Shown in pieces: positions 1 through 6,377 of a stretch of DNA of 10,834 nucleotides. Made by a program: the position numbers and the translations under genes. The notes beneath the pieces were generated by a model. It was given only the letters and a program-made list of their open reading frames with translations, was not told the DNA's origin and made no database searches. The first letter of the stretch is position 1. Every line of letters starts with the position of its first letter. This DNA is from Pseudomonadota bacterium (GTDB lineage: Bacteria > Desulfobacterota > Anaeroferrophillalia > Anaeroferrophillales > Tharpellaceae): positions 1-10,834 of the forward strand of contig WFRP01000080.1 in the NCBI GenBank assembly GCA_015486505.1. Direction: 5' to 3'.

Positions 1-2
1 CG

Positions 3-488
3 CACCCGGAAAGCAAACCCGCCCCTCCCGAAGCGGCGGCGGCTGACAAAAGCGGCAGTGAAAAACTGGCCGTCTTTGGTGAAATTGAATACATCACGAT
101 AAAACCTGACAATATCCGGCTCAAAGCCCGGATTGACACCGGCGCCACCACTTCTTCAATCCATGCCACCGGAATCAAACTGTTTGAACGGGACGGGAAA
201 AAGTGGGTCAAGTTCAACCTTACCCGCAGCAACGGTCAAAAAGTACCGATGAAAAAACCTGTCATCCGCACGATTGAGGTTAAACGCCACGGCTCCAGCC
301 AGCAAAGCCGCCCGGTGGTCAAACTTGATGTCGTTATGGGAAAAATCGAAGAAAGCACCCAGTTCTCACTCACCGATCGCAGCCAGTTCAAATTTCCGGT
401 CCTGATCGGGCGCTCACTCCTGAAAAACAATGCCGTAGTTGATGTCAACCGCAGCTATGTACTCTCACCTTTAAGTGAAAGGAAATAA
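3..488 (+). CDS. Retropepsin-like 'ATP-dependent zinc protease' family protein (5' partial)
   Basis: The reading frame is open from the window edge, so the start and any signal peptide lie upstream; 161 residues are visible. The first 20 or so are an Ala/Pro-rich linker. The family core follows: an aspartyl-protease-type motif RIDTGATTSSIHA (Asp at visible residue 45, about base 135), a beta-rich middle, then FPVLIGRSLL and VDVNRSYV near the C terminus. These match the RimB/PF05618 family, annotated as 'ATP-dependent zinc protease' but structurally retropepsin-like. Family members accompany ATP-grasp amino-acid ligases and are thought to trim or reverse their products. The stop is 5 bp before the next gene, which with the third gene makes a compact operon. 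The DTG motif places the catalytic Asp; the substrate is unknown. Family assignment is firm, function is inferred from the family and neighbours. Confidence 0.88.
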   Translation, partial: HPESKPAPPEAAAADKSGSEKLAVFGEIEYITIKPDNIRLKARIDTGATTSSIHATGIKLFERDGKKWVKFNLTRSNGQKVPMKKPVIRTIEVKRHGSSQQSRPVVKLDVVMGKIEESTQFSLTDRSQFKFPVLIGRSLLKNNAVVDVNRSYVLSPLSERK

Positions 489-493
489 TAACC

Positions 494-2035
494 ATGCGTA
501 ACCGCTTTGAACTTACCCTGCTGATCACTATCCTGCTGGTTTTAGGTATCGGCACGACTATTTACAAGGTTAAGGTTTTGGGTTTTTCTTTCAACCCCGA
601 TAAAAGAGAGACCGTCTGGACCGTTGAAAGCCGCATAAATTTTATTGCTGACGGCGGCCCGATCAAAATCGCTATGAACCTGCCCGACAACAGTGACGGT
701 CTCATTGTTACTGAAAGTCTGCGCCAGGCTCCCGGCTACACAGTCACCCGAAGAGTTTCGGAAGACGGCGCCAAACAGATCGTCTGGAGCCGCAAGGACA
801 CGCCGCAGGGAAAACAGCACATTTACTACCGGGCCAATATCTTTCGCCGTAAAAGCGCGGAAGATTTCAGAAAAAGCGAAATCCCCAAGGCTCTGCCCAA
901 ACTCTCCCAGCCGCTGCGCGACACCTATCTTGAGGCCGCTGAAAACCTGATTAAAAAAGCCCGGAATCCCGAAAATGATACGCTCAAAACCGGGATTGCC
1001 ATTATTAATGAATTAAATTCCCCGGAAAAAAACCCGGCAGCGGCCCTCCTGCTGGAGATGCCGCGTGACAACGGCGGTCGCTTAGGCTTAGCCTGCGACC
1101 TGCTGACCAAAGCCAAAATCCACAGTCGTATAGTTAAGGGGCTGGTGCTTTCCCGGAATAACCGTAATAAAAAGCTCTCGAGCTATATTGAAATTTTTGC
1201 CGATAAAAAATGGCAGCTCATAAATCCCAAAACCGCCGAAGTTGAAAACCCGGATGCCTTTCTCCTCTGGCAGAAGAATAACGAAGCGCTTCTGGAGATT
1301 GAGGGCGGCAGTAAAGCCAGAGTCCGCTTCTCTTCCCTGGCAACCAAAATCCTGGCCAATCAGGCCGCTATCAAAGGCGGTCTGCACAAACATTCCTGGT
1401 TAGTCGATTTCTCAATCTACAGCCTGCCGATCTCCAGCCAGAATGCTTTCAAGCTTCTTCTTCTGATTCCATTCGGCGCTCTGATTGTGGTGATCCTGCG
1501 CAATCTGGTCGGCATCCAGACTGCGGGAACCTTTATGCCGATCCTGATTGCCCTCTCATTTCTCCAGACCACCCTGGTTGTCGGTTTGATTTTGTTTTTA
1601 ATCGTAGTCTGTGTCGGTTTAATCCTGCGGGCGCTCCTGAGCCATCTCAACCTGCTCCTGGTCCCCCGGATTTCCGCCATTTTAGTCTTTGTCATCACCA
1701 TTTACCTGGCAATTTCGGTCATCGGTTTCAAGATGGGCAGTGAAGTCGGGCTTAACGTGACCTTCTTCCCGATGATTATTATTTCCTGGTCGATTGAAAG
1801 AATGTGTGTTCTCTGGGAGGAAGAGGGCGGCAAAGATGTGTTGATTCAGGGCAGCGGCAGCCTCTTTACCGCCAGCGTTATTTATGTCCTGATGCAGAAC
1901 AATTTTATCGGCAATATGACCTATGCCTTCCCGGAACTGTTACTGGTTTTACTGGCCATTATTCTGATGATCGGCACCTACTCCGGCTACCGCCTGAGTG
2001 AGTTGCGGCGCTTTGAACCGATGGGCCGGGAATAG
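494..2035 (+). CDS. Inactive transglutaminase fused to seven-helix membrane domain
   Basis: 513 residues. One N-terminal helix (about residues 7-24) is followed by a soluble part of about 290 residues, presumably extracytoplasmic, then a block of hydrophobic helices between about 318 and 497. Residues 193-218 (GGRLGLACDLL..IHSRIVKGL) align with the transglutaminase core around the nucleophile and the 'GIPARVVxG' strand, but no Cys occupies the nucleophile position. The later YIEIF..KKWQLINP (231-245) corresponds to the catalytic His/Asp segments with Tyr and Asn in place of them. This fits the 'inactive transglutaminase + 7TM' families (PF14400/PF14402). It sits between the retropepsin-like and ATP-grasp genes, as in the known conserved neighbourhood, and probably binds a peptide and scaffolds the others at the membrane. 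An AAGGA lies 11 nt before the ATG. Membership is confident, role is inference. Confidence 0.88.
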   Translation: MRNRFELTLLITILLVLGIGTTIYKVKVLGFSFNPDKRETVWTVESRINFIADGGPIKIAMNLPDNSDGLIVTESLRQAPGYTVTRRVSEDGAKQIVWSRKDTPQGKQHIYYRANIFRRKSAEDFRKSEIPKALPKLSQPLRDTYLEAAENLIKKARNPENDTLKTGIAIINELNSPEKNPAAALLLEMPRDNGGRLGLACDLLTKAKIHSRIVKGLVLSRNNRNKKLSSYIEIFADKKWQLINPKTAEVENPDAFLLWQKNNEALLEIEGGSKARVRFSSLATKILANQAAIKGGLHKHSWLVDFSIYSLPISSQNAFKLLLLIPFGALIVVILRNLVGIQTAGTFMPILIALSFLQTTLVVGLILFLIVVCVGLILRALLSHLNLLLVPRISAILVFVITIYLAISVIGFKMGSEVGLNVTFFPMIIISWSIERMCVLWEEEGGKDVLIQGSGSLFTASVIYVLMQNNFIGNMTYAFPELLLVLLAIILMIGTYSGYRLSELRRFEPMGRE

Positions 2036-2048
2036 GAGCATATAAATA

Positions 2049-3002
2049 ATGTTGATTACCTCCCCCAAACGTCTGCGCCGGCGCGGAATTGTCGGTATGA
2101 ATCTGCGCAATGTCGTCTATATCGGCCAGAATAACCAGCGCAAATTCTACCCCCGGGTCGATGACAAACTGCAAACCAAAATTCTGGCGGAAAAAGCCAG
2201 AATCGCGGTGCCCCGGCTGCTCGGCGTGGCCCGCTATCAGAGTCACACCAAAAAACTGCGGGAATTTCTGGCTCAGGAAGATGCCTTTGTGATTAAACCG
2301 TCCAAGGGCAGCGGCGGTAAAGGCATCTTGGTCATTACCGGCCGTGACGGTGAAAACTACCTCAAACCGAGCGGCAGCCAGGTCGATGATCGGGGTATCC
2401 GCCGTCATGTTTCCGACATATTGAGCGGCCTTTTCAGTCTCGGCGGCAAACCCGATGTTGCTATGATTGAAGAGTTGGTCAATTTCTCCGAAGTTTTTGA
2501 CGGCTTCAGCTTTGAAGGCGTCCCCGATATCAGGGTTATTGTCTATAAAGGCTATCCGGTGATGGCGATGACCCGGCTGTCGACCAAAGAGTCGGACGGC
2601 AAAGCCAATCTGCATCAGGGCGCCGTCGGGGTCGGTATCGACATCGCCAAAGGTCACGCTTTAAATGCCGTTCAACACGGCCGGCCTCTGGAAGTTCATC
2701 CTGATACCGGACGTAATCTTAAAGAGCTCAAGGTTCCCGACTGGCCGCTTTTTCTCGAATTGGCGGCCAAGGCTTACGAAATGACCGAATTAGGCTATCT
2801 TGGCGCCGATATTGTTCTGGACAAAGAGAAAGGCCCCCTGATTTTGGAATTGAACGCGCGTCCGGGTCTGGCGATTCAGGTTGCCAACAATTTCGGCCTG
2901 GAAAGCCGGGTCATCGCGGTTGAGAAAGAGCTTGAAAAAGGCTCCCGCGCCCCGGCTCCGGCGGAACGGGTCGCTTTCTCGATGCAAAATTTCGCTTTGT
3001 AA
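2049..3002 (+). CDS. ATP-grasp alpha-L-glutamate-ligase-like protein
   Basis: 317 residues, the usual length for this RimK-related but distinct ATP-grasp family (TIGR02291-like; PF14397-type fold). Visible motifs in order: GMNLRNVVYI (16-25) and YPRVDDKLQTK (34-44), the family N-terminal signature; VIKPSKGSGGKGI (81-93), the ATP-binding lysine and glycine-rich loop; EEL (141-143), binding the adenine side; DIRVIV (161-166); GADIVLD (252-258); and LELNARPGL (266-274), with Glu267 and Asn269 as metal ligands. All expected ATP-grasp residues are present, so it should be an active carboxylate-amine ligase, cytoplasmic, probably adding an amino acid to a carboxylate. The acceptor is unknown. The ATG has an AGGAG about 10 nt upstream, and the gene begins 13 bp after the membrane gene's stop. 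Downstream the operon ends in repeat copy 1. Confidence 0.9.
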   Translation: MLITSPKRLRRRGIVGMNLRNVVYIGQNNQRKFYPRVDDKLQTKILAEKARIAVPRLLGVARYQSHTKKLREFLAQEDAFVIKPSKGSGGKGILVITGRDGENYLKPSGSQVDDRGIRRHVSDILSGLFSLGGKPDVAMIEELVNFSEVFDGFSFEGVPDIRVIVYKGYPVMAMTRLSTKESDGKANLHQGAVGVGIDIAKGHALNAVQHGRPLEVHPDTGRNLKELKVPDWPLFLELAAKAYEMTELGYLGADIVLDKEKGPLILELNARPGLAIQVANNFGLESRVIAVEKELEKGSRAPAPAERVAFSMQNFAL

Positions 3003-3026
3003 ACCGGTAAACAACACCATAAACTG

Positions 3027-3178
3027 CTAATGCGGGAACTATCCCTCAACCCAAACGGGCCTTCTCGGCCCGTACCCAGGGGCACTTCCGCTGGTCGCAA
3101 ATAAGTACTCTTATCAGAACATTTTCTGACTATTAAATCTTGTTTTTTGGTGCAGAAAATAGCCTGTAAGGTACTAAT
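3027..3178 (+). repeat. CTAAT-bounded hairpin repeat, copy 1 (complete)
   Basis: The copy runs from CTAAT (3027-3031) to CTAAT (3174-3178), a period of 147 bp, identical to copy 2. Hairpins in order: an imperfect GCGGGA/TCCC-type stem at the start, CGGGCC-TTCTC-GGCCCG, CCAG/CTGG, ATAAG-TACT-CTTAT, and ATTTTCTG (3121-3128) pairing with CAGAAAAT (3153-3160). It fills the gap between the ATP-grasp operon and the SYLF gene. It may terminate the former or supply promoter sequence to the latter; this is inference. Confidence 0.85.
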
Positions 3179-3217
3179 ATCGTTATAAGTTTTCACCTTT
3201 ACCAGGGAGGTCTACCT

Positions 3218-3793
3218 ATGTATCCGACACCAGAAAATAGATTGAAAAATGTTTTTATCGCTCTGTTTGTAAGCGTCACCCTGATTCTGAGCATTACTCC
3301 GGCCGGAGCCGCGCTGTCGGCCGCCGACAAACTTGATCAGGACGCCAAATATGCCCTCGAAAAACTTTACGCTACGGTGCCGGTTGCCAAAACTCTGGCA
3401 CAAGAAGCCCAAGGCATCCTGGTTTTCCCGAAAGTTCTCAAAGCGGGTCTGATGGTCGGCGGTCAATACGGCAAAGGGGTTTTGCTGGTCAATGGCAAAA
3501 CTCAAGCTTACTACAACACGGTTGCCGGTTCCTACGGCTTTCAGATCGGAGCGCAGAGTTTCGGTTTCGTCATGTTTATGATGACTGATGACGCACTTGA
3601 GTACCTCAATAAAAGTGAAGGCTGGGAGATCGGGGTCGGCCCGTCGGTGGTTTTTATTGACAAAGGCGCCGCCAAATCTCTGACGACAACCACCGGTAAA
3701 AGTGATATTTACGCCTTTATCTTCGACCAGTCGGGCTTGATGGCCGGCGTCGGAATTCAGGGCTCAAAAATCACGAAAATCAACCTGAAATAA
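3218..3793 (+). CDS. Secreted SYLF/Ysc84-domain lipid-binding protein
   Basis: 191 residues. A Sec signal peptide (positive residues, hydrophobic stretch about 12-27, then AGA^ALS near residue 31) is followed by a SYLF (Ysc84/DUF500) domain filling the rest of the protein. Recognisable segments are the AKGILVFPKV-like AQGILVFPKVLKAGLMVGGQYGKG, the GSYGFQIGAQ strand, DALEYLNKSEGWEIGVGPSVV, and the terminal DQSGLMAGVGIQGSKI. In eukaryotes the domain binds phosphoinositides and actin; bacterial members are exported proteins presumed to bind lipid. Translation start is well supported by GGGAGG 8 nt before the ATG. The next gene follows after 48 bp on the same strand, so the two may be co-transcribed. 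Identification is firm; cellular role unknown. Confidence 0.9.
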   Translation: MYPTPENRLKNVFIALFVSVTLILSITPAGAALSAADKLDQDAKYALEKLYATVPVAKTLAQEAQGILVFPKVLKAGLMVGGQYGKGVLLVNGKTQAYYNTVAGSYGFQIGAQSFGFVMFMMTDDALEYLNKSEGWEIGVGPSVVFIDKGAAKSLTTTTGKSDIYAFIFDQSGLMAGVGIQGSKITKINLK

Positions 3794-3841
3794 GCCGCCG
3801 CTCTCCAGCCGGGAAAAAGTGACAGGTTCAACCAACAGTCA

Positions 3842-4609
3842 ATGTCAACCAAAATCATACTGACGGCCCCGGCACTGCCACCGGCCTGGCAGAAGCTCTC
3901 ATACGATGAAATAATGACCCGGCCCGGGGGCCGTTTGGTCAACCATGGCCGCTCGTCACGGGTTTTTTATTTTGTTGATGGTAATGACGCCTGCTTCCTG
4001 AAACGTTACAACTACCGAAAAATTCACTGGCACCACTGCTGGCAGAAGTCGCAGGTCCGCCGTGAATATGAGAATCTGAATAAAATCAAAGCCGCCGGCC
4101 TGGGATGTGAAATCATCGAGATACTGGCTTACGGCGAACGCCGGGACAAACTTTGTTTAAAAAACAGTTTTCACCTGAGCCGGGCGGTAGAAAATGGTGA
4201 AAGCCTTTCCCTGTTCCTGAGCTTAAACCCGAACCGCCCGCAGCGCCGGGCTGTGATAATAAAGCTGTTGCAACTCGCCCGGGAGATCATCAAAAGCAAC
4301 CTGGCAATCACTGATCTTTATTTCCGAAATCTGGTTATCGTCCCGGATTCGGTGACTCTTTATATGCTCGACGTCCAGCGCTGTGATCGTAACCGCCGCC
4401 GGGCCCGGAGAAAAACCTACCCTCAATTCTGGTCCAACATTCTCCTTTTCTGTACTCGGGAAGAACAACAACTTGCCGCCGGTATGCTGGAGCCCGTACT
4501 CCCCTACAGCATCAACCAACTCCACCGGAAAGCGCGGCAATTTTTCTTAGAAGAAAAAAAACGCCAGGCGGCGGAACTGGCATTTAATAAATGTTTAGTA
4601 AGGCACTGA
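3842..4609 (+). CDS. Lipopolysaccharide kinase-like protein (WaaP/InaA family)
   Basis: 255 residues with protein-kinase-like motifs: CFLKRY with Lys54 (ATP lysine), RREYENL with a Glu at 75 or 77 (helix C), ITDLYFRN with Asp158 and Asn163 (catalytic loop), and YMLDVQR with Asp177 (the metal-binding 'DLQR/DLHR' position of this family). It would phosphorylate a sugar of LPS or another lipid-linked sugar on the cytoplasmic face; no membrane segment is seen. The His two residues before the catalytic Asp in WaaP-type loops is Ile156 here, but all four core charged residues remain, so it could be active. No good Shine-Dalgarno precedes the ATG, which may mean coupling to the SYLF gene 48 bp upstream. 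The last codons overlap the end of the broken AAA_14 gene on the other strand, so the C terminus may have been altered by the same rearrangement. Confidence 0.78.
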   Translation: MSTKIILTAPALPPAWQKLSYDEIMTRPGGRLVNHGRSSRVFYFVDGNDACFLKRYNYRKIHWHHCWQKSQVRREYENLNKIKAAGLGCEIIEILAYGERRDKLCLKNSFHLSRAVENGESLSLFLSLNPNRPQRRAVIIKLLQLAREIIKSNLAITDLYFRNLVIVPDSVTLYMLDVQRCDRNRRRARRKTYPQFWSNILLFCTREEQQLAAGMLEPVLPYSINQLHRKARQFFLEEKKRQAAELAFNKCLVRH

Positions 4610-4846
4610 CGCGTACTGAACTTCGTCAATAATAACCTGGGGTTTATGTTTCCGAAGAAAAAGCGCCGAATCCGTTTGCGCCGGTTCTTTCTGCTCTAAA
4701 TCATCCAGGGTGACATAACTGCGCTCTTTTTCCGCACAAGTTTCCAGCAGGGTGGTTTTGCCGACCTGCCGCGGCCCGGTGACCAGTAAAACCGGAGAAC
4801 TCGCGGCAGCCCGGGCTATGACCTGACTAAGTGTACGTTTAATCAT
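4595..4846 (-). pseudogene. Truncated AAA_14-type ATPase fragment (N-terminal 83 residues)
   Basis: The 83-residue frame is the N terminus of the AAA_14/DUF4143 ATPase family, whose members are normally about 380-420 residues. Walker A GPRQVGKTT lies at residues 24-32 and Walker B VIIDEVQYA at 71-79; the family usually continues with a Pro and a leucine-rich helix. Here it changes to SVPY and stops, so sensor, lid and DUF4143 regions are missing. None of the missing part is found nearby. The break coincides with a 10-nt match to one end of the window's repeat element (see findings). It overlaps the 3' end of the LPS kinase gene on the opposite strand by 15 bp. Almost certainly non-functional. 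Confidence 0.8.
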
Positions 4847-4858
4847 GGCTCTATCATC

Positions 4859-4880
4859 GTTTAATTGGCGTTTAATTGGG
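4859..4880. repeat. 11-bp tandem duplication
   Basis: GTTTAATTGGC is followed directly by GTTTAATTGGG (10 of 11 bases equal), just upstream of the broken AAA_14 start. It looks like a small slippage duplication in decaying sequence. Confidence 0.6.
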
Positions 4881-5040
4881 AATTGACACCATAGACAAAC
4901 GAACTATCTGAATTTCGCAAGTAAAATAACGGAATACTCCTGACCCTTGACCGACATTTGCTCAACGCGGCGGCCAAATCCCCTGTTGCGAGCGCTAATC
5001 TGTAAACGACCAAAAGATCGACATCCCCGAGGCTAATTTC
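4861..5040 (-). pseudogene. Possible nucleotidyltransferase-like remnant, in frame behind the ABC binding protein
   Basis: Reading the minus strand directly after the stop codon of the substrate-binding protein, 59 codons are open and in the same frame, ending with TAA at 4861-4863. The translation begins EISLGDVDLLVVYRLAL. The DVDLLVV stretch resembles the catalytic strand of MNT-type nucleotidyltransferases (GSxARG..SDIDLLV), but the GS motif and the start are absent. No start codon or ribosome site supports independent translation. Best read as a gene fragment or chance open frame. Confidence 0.25.
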
Positions 5041-6126
5041 TCAACGCAGCTTTTTCGCTTCCGCCCACATTTCGGCAAAGGCTTTGACGGTTTTCTCATC
5101 CATCACCCGCCAGAGGGCGACGGTTTTGAAATAATCATTGTCGCCGACATGGAACATCTTTTTTTCACTTTCTGAAACCAGTTTGCCGACATTACCGACC
5201 GCCGGCGAAACTCCTTGAGCATGCACAACATCGGCCTGACGCACGGGATCGAGCATAAAGTTGATCCACTCTTCGCATAGCTGCTTGGTCATACCCCTGG
5301 CAGCTTTGGTGATACACCAGTAATCAATCCAGGCGGAACCGCCCTCCTTAGGCTGGGCCAGCAGCCATTTACCACCATTCAGATTAGCTTTCTGAGCGGC
5401 AAAACCCCAGGTTGTCGCCAGCGACAGCTGCGGAAACTCTTTCGGATCAGCCGCCCCGTCCCAGAGACTTTTCGCATTTTTTACCAAGAGATTAAGACGC
5501 TCCTGCACTTTTTTCCGATCCATTTTCGCGATATCAAACATCTCTTCATAGCTGTAACCCAAGGCCAGCGCGGAAATCCAGATGTTACATTTCGGGAAAT
5601 TGTTGTTGATCGTATATTTCCCCTTATATCGCGGTTCAAAAAATATATTCCAGCTGGTCGGTGCCTGTTTCACAACCGCGGTATTATAAGCCAAACCATA
5701 GGGGCCGCAGTTATAGGGCACGCCGTAACGCTTCTTTTTATAAATTAAAGCCTGATCCTTCCGGAAAAACGGCAAAATATGCTTAAAGTTGGGAATATTT
5801 AGCAAATCAGGCTCCCGGAGCAGGAAATCACCCTCCTTGAAACAGTAGAATTTCGGGTTTTTCGCCAGATCCTGCGGTGGTGAGATAAGATCGGCCGTGC
5901 CCTTTTTCGCGGCCTCGTAAAATTCGTCCTGGTCAACCGGGTTATGAATTTTAATCTCTAAATCCAGGCCGTGTTTCTCTTTTACGAGTTTCTTGAAATC
6001 CTTAAGATAAGGTTTGGCATAACCTTCCCAGCAGGTAATCTTCAGCTCGGCCTTACCGGCCCCGGCCCAGACCTGGCCACTCAGCAACATAACTACCGCG
6101 ATAACGCAAACAAGTATTCTTTTCAT
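5041..6126 (-). CDS. ABC transporter periplasmic substrate-binding protein (PotD/Fbp-like, orphan)
   Basis: 361 residues from the chosen start. A Sec signal peptide (MKRILV.., hydrophobic core 4-16, cleavage probably VWA^GAG after residue 21) is followed by a type 2 periplasmic binding protein: LKITCWEGYAKPYLKDF opens the first lobe, YGVPYNCGPYGLAYNTAVV is the typical hinge-region segment of spermidine/putrescine and iron-binding proteins (cf. YAVPYxWGxxGLxYN), followed by SWNIFFEPRYKGKYTI, and the protein ends with a helix FAEMWAEAKKLR of the usual length. The ligand cannot be told from sequence; polyamine, metal or a small organic cation are options. An in-frame ATG four codons upstream (6138) overlaps the GGAGG, which sits 5 nt before the chosen ATG, so the latter is preferred. 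No permease or ATPase gene is adjacent. Confidence 0.88.
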   Translation of the reverse strand: MKRILVCVIAVVMLLSGQVWAGAGKAELKITCWEGYAKPYLKDFKKLVKEKHGLDLEIKIHNPVDQDEFYEAAKKGTADLISPPQDLAKNPKFYCFKEGDFLLREPDLLNIPNFKHILPFFRKDQALIYKKKRYGVPYNCGPYGLAYNTAVVKQAPTSWNIFFEPRYKGKYTINNNFPKCNIWISALALGYSYEEMFDIAKMDRKKVQERLNLLVKNAKSLWDGAADPKEFPQLSLATTWGFAAQKANLNGGKWLLAQPKEGGSAWIDYWCITKAARGMTKQLCEEWINFMLDPVRQADVVHAQGVSPAVGNVGKLVSESEKKMFHVGDNDYFKTVALWRVMDEKTVKAFAEMWAEAKKLR

Positions 6127-6138
6127 TTTAACCTCCAT
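6127..6138 (-). promoter_or_regulatory. Ribosome binding site deciding the binding-protein start
   Basis: On the minus strand GGAGGTTAAA directly precedes the ATG at 6126. The alternative upstream ATG contains part of this site, so it cannot use it. A second purine-rich AGGAGGAG lies about 30 nt further upstream, followed by a three-codon frame (ATG CTA AAA TAA); its meaning is unclear. Confidence 0.7.
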
Positions 6139-6184
6139 TTAATAAATAATTTATTTTAGCATCTCCTCCTGGACCTTAGCAGTA

Positions 6185-6203
6185 TTTGACAAATTTAGTC
6201 AAA
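6185..6203 (-). promoter_or_regulatory. Inverted repeat and possible promoter of the binding-protein gene
   Basis: TTTGAC and GTCAAA are perfect 6-bp arms around a 7-bp centre. On the minus strand the first arm contains TTGACT, usable as a -35 box, with TAAGGT 18 bp downstream as a weak -10. An AT-rich palindrome (6141-6155, 7-bp arms, 1-bp centre) lies between it and the ribosome site. A regulator binding here is plausible, unproven. Confidence 0.4.
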
Positions 6204-6276
6204 CCGAATGCGGCCTGAGTCGATTGTTCCAAAGGTTCAAGCCGCACCCGACCCCGGATTCAGTTGAATAGTTACA

Positions 6277-6357
6277 ATGCTTTTTATGCTTGCGGCATCA
6301 TTGCAAAACCGGTACATAGAGATGGCTGCTGACAAAGGATATTTCGCTCAATCATAA
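6277..6357 (+). pseudogene. Possible remnant of an NMT1/SsuA-type substrate-binding protein
   Basis: A 26-codon plus-strand frame ends in RYIEMAADKGYFAQS then stop. The segment resembles the hallmark 'PxYIAxDKGYFAEEGL' of NitT/TauT/thiamine-precursor binding proteins, where it lies near the mature N terminus. An in-frame stop just upstream (6265-6267) and one just after leave only this motif. It lies 20 bp ahead of the TAXI gene. Short, so a chance match cannot be excluded. Confidence 0.3.
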
Positions 6358-6377
6358 GGTAAAAAGAGCTTTGCGTA

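Noticed and set aside
1959..2657. Long minus-strand open frame (232 codons)
   Set aside because: It lies antisense to the well-supported transglutaminase and ATP-grasp genes and has no recognisable domain.
3027..3178. CTAAT as target-site duplication of a transposon
   Set aside because: The same pentamer flanks every complete copy, whereas true duplications differ from site to site.
2876..3196. Minus-strand 106-codon frame across repeat copy 1
   Set aside because: It reads through the end of the ATP-grasp gene and the repeat. The recurring peptide (LRPAEVPLG...LRDSSRI) is only the repeat translated, with no ribosome site.
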